This document shows, in pieces, positions 5,853 through 6,238 of a stretch of DNA of 6,238 bases. The DNA comes from Gammaproteobacteria bacterium (GTDB lineage Bacteria > Pseudomonadota > Gammaproteobacteria > PS1 > Pseudothioglobaceae), in NCBI GenBank assembly GCA_029937335.1, contig JAPYQD010000027.1, positions 2,622 to 8,859 of the forward strand. The letters are read 5' to 3'. Each line of letters opens with the position of its first letter. The stretch's first letter is position 1. Under the pieces are notes generated by a model. It saw nothing but the letters and a program-made list of their open reading frames with translations, was not told where the DNA came from and made no database searches. The position numbers and the translations under genes were made by a program.

Positions 5853-6238
5853 ATGCAAAAAGACACAAATTATACCTTTGATAACGTGAGAGTGGTCATG
5901 GTTAATACCACCGAGCCAGGCAATATTGGTGCAGCTGCGCGTGCAATGAAAAACATGAATTTATCAAAGCTGTATTTGGTTAACCCAAAAGGCTATCCAT
6001 CAGCAGTTGCTACTGCTAGAGCGAGTGGTGCAGATGATATATTGGCCGGCGCTGTGGTTTGCGAAACGCTCGAAGAAGCGCTACAAGGATCACATTTAGT
6101 CATTGGTGCCAGCGCTCGCCAGCGTAATATTAAGTGGAAACAAATGGATGTGGTTGGTGCTTGCAGTGAAATACAAAAAAGTACTGTCATTAAAGGGCAA
6201 GAGGTTGCCGTTGTATTTGGAACCGAAAATTCTGGCTT
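5853..6238 (+). CDS. trmJ: tRNA (cytidine/uridine-2'-O-)-methyltransferase TrmJ, N-terminal part (3' end outside window)
   Basis: An open frame without a stop runs from ATG 5853 to the window edge (128 full codons plus two bases). The protein belongs to the SPOUT (TrmH/SpoU-like) methyltransferases and matches TrmJ, which methylates the 2'-OH of nucleotide 32 in tRNAs using S-adenosylmethionine. Visible are RVVMVNTTEPGNIGAAARAM (13-32, motif 1, with the PGNIG turn and the conserved Arg in AARAM). LYLVNPKG (38-45), GADDIL (56-61), LVIGASARQR (79-88) and the start of motif 2, VFGTENSGL, at the right edge also match. The rest of motif 2, motif 3 and the C-terminal extension are outside. Position 5853 is the only ATG between the upstream in-frame stop (5838-5840) and the conserved core. 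No Shine-Dalgarno is visible. The divergent suhB neighbour is conserved in E. coli, which supports the assignment. Confidence 0.9.
   Translation, partial: MQKDTNYTFDNVRVVMVNTTEPGNIGAAARAMKNMNLSKLYLVNPKGYPSAVATARASGADDILAGAVVCETLEEALQGSHLVIGASARQRNIKWKQMDVVGACSEIQKSTVIKGQEVAVVFGTENSG
5869..5899 (-). promoter_or_regulatory. Putative sigma-70 promoter of suhB, inside the trmJ coding region
   Basis: On the minus strand a perfect TATAAT occupies 5874-5869. A possible -35, ATGACC (5899-5894, 4 of 6), lies 19 bp upstream, a longer spacer than ideal. Transcription would begin near 5862, giving a leader of about 24 bases before the suhB start at 5838. The promoter would lie wholly inside the first 16 codons of trmJ. 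Confidence 0.45.

Noticed and set aside
5839..5868. Ten-residue N-terminal extension of SuhB
   Set aside because: Homology with E. coli SuhB starts at the ATG at 5838, the predicted transcript start lies downstream of 5868, and the extension would overlap trmJ.
5993..6190. Minus-strand open frame of 65 codons
   Set aside because: It is the antisense of the well-supported trmJ reading frame and shows no recognisable protein features.
1..6238. CRISPR arrays, tRNA or rRNA genes, insertion sequences, toxin-antitoxin or defence genes
   Set aside because: No spaced direct repeats, cloverleaf sequences, transposase frames or terminal repeats were seen; nearly every base belongs to a housekeeping gene.

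Overview
The window is a fragment of an AT-rich gammaproteobacterial chromosome, made of housekeeping genes packed almost without gaps. RNase T is essentially a gammaproteobacterial enzyme. The divergent suhB-trmJ pair and the YciK-type reductase beside a Gph/MupP-type phosphatase point to the same class. AT-rich codon use and extreme compaction suggest a streamlined lineage, such as the sulfur-oxidising SUP05/Thioglobaceae group or its symbionts. That placement is an inference. No tRNA, rRNA, CRISPR array, insertion sequence or phage gene was seen.

Layout, left to right: (1) The 3' part of rnt (RNase T, +) overlaps the start of a TolC-family outer-membrane protein gene (+). (2) The TolC-like gene converges on and overlaps plsC (-, lysophosphatidate acyltransferase). 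(3) A 57-bp gap with near-consensus promoter elements on both strands separates plsC from a + strand operon: HAD phosphatase (gph/mupP), rmuC, and a YciK-family SDR. Start codons there overlap the preceding stops, and internal ribosome-binding sites are clear. (4) The YciK gene converges on suhB (-). Both stop codons sit in one CTAG inside a perfect 8-bp stem hairpin. (5) Only 14 bp separate the suhB start from the divergent trmJ (+, tRNA 2'-O-methyltransferase), which runs off the right edge.

Functionally the genes cover RNA maturation and modification (rnt, trmJ, and suhB through its known role in rRNA transcription), envelope and lipid synthesis (plsC, TolC-like), metabolite clean-up or cell-wall recycling (HAD phosphatase), DNA maintenance (rmuC) and an uncharacterised reductase (yciK). 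No obvious new multi-gene system is present. The points most worth a second look are the possible MupP identity of the HAD phosphatase, the YciK protein's loss of the usual PG motif, the hairpins at both convergent junctions, the gene packing, and the contrast between start sites with and without a Shine-Dalgarno sequence. Only 71 of 6238 bases lie outside the called genes.
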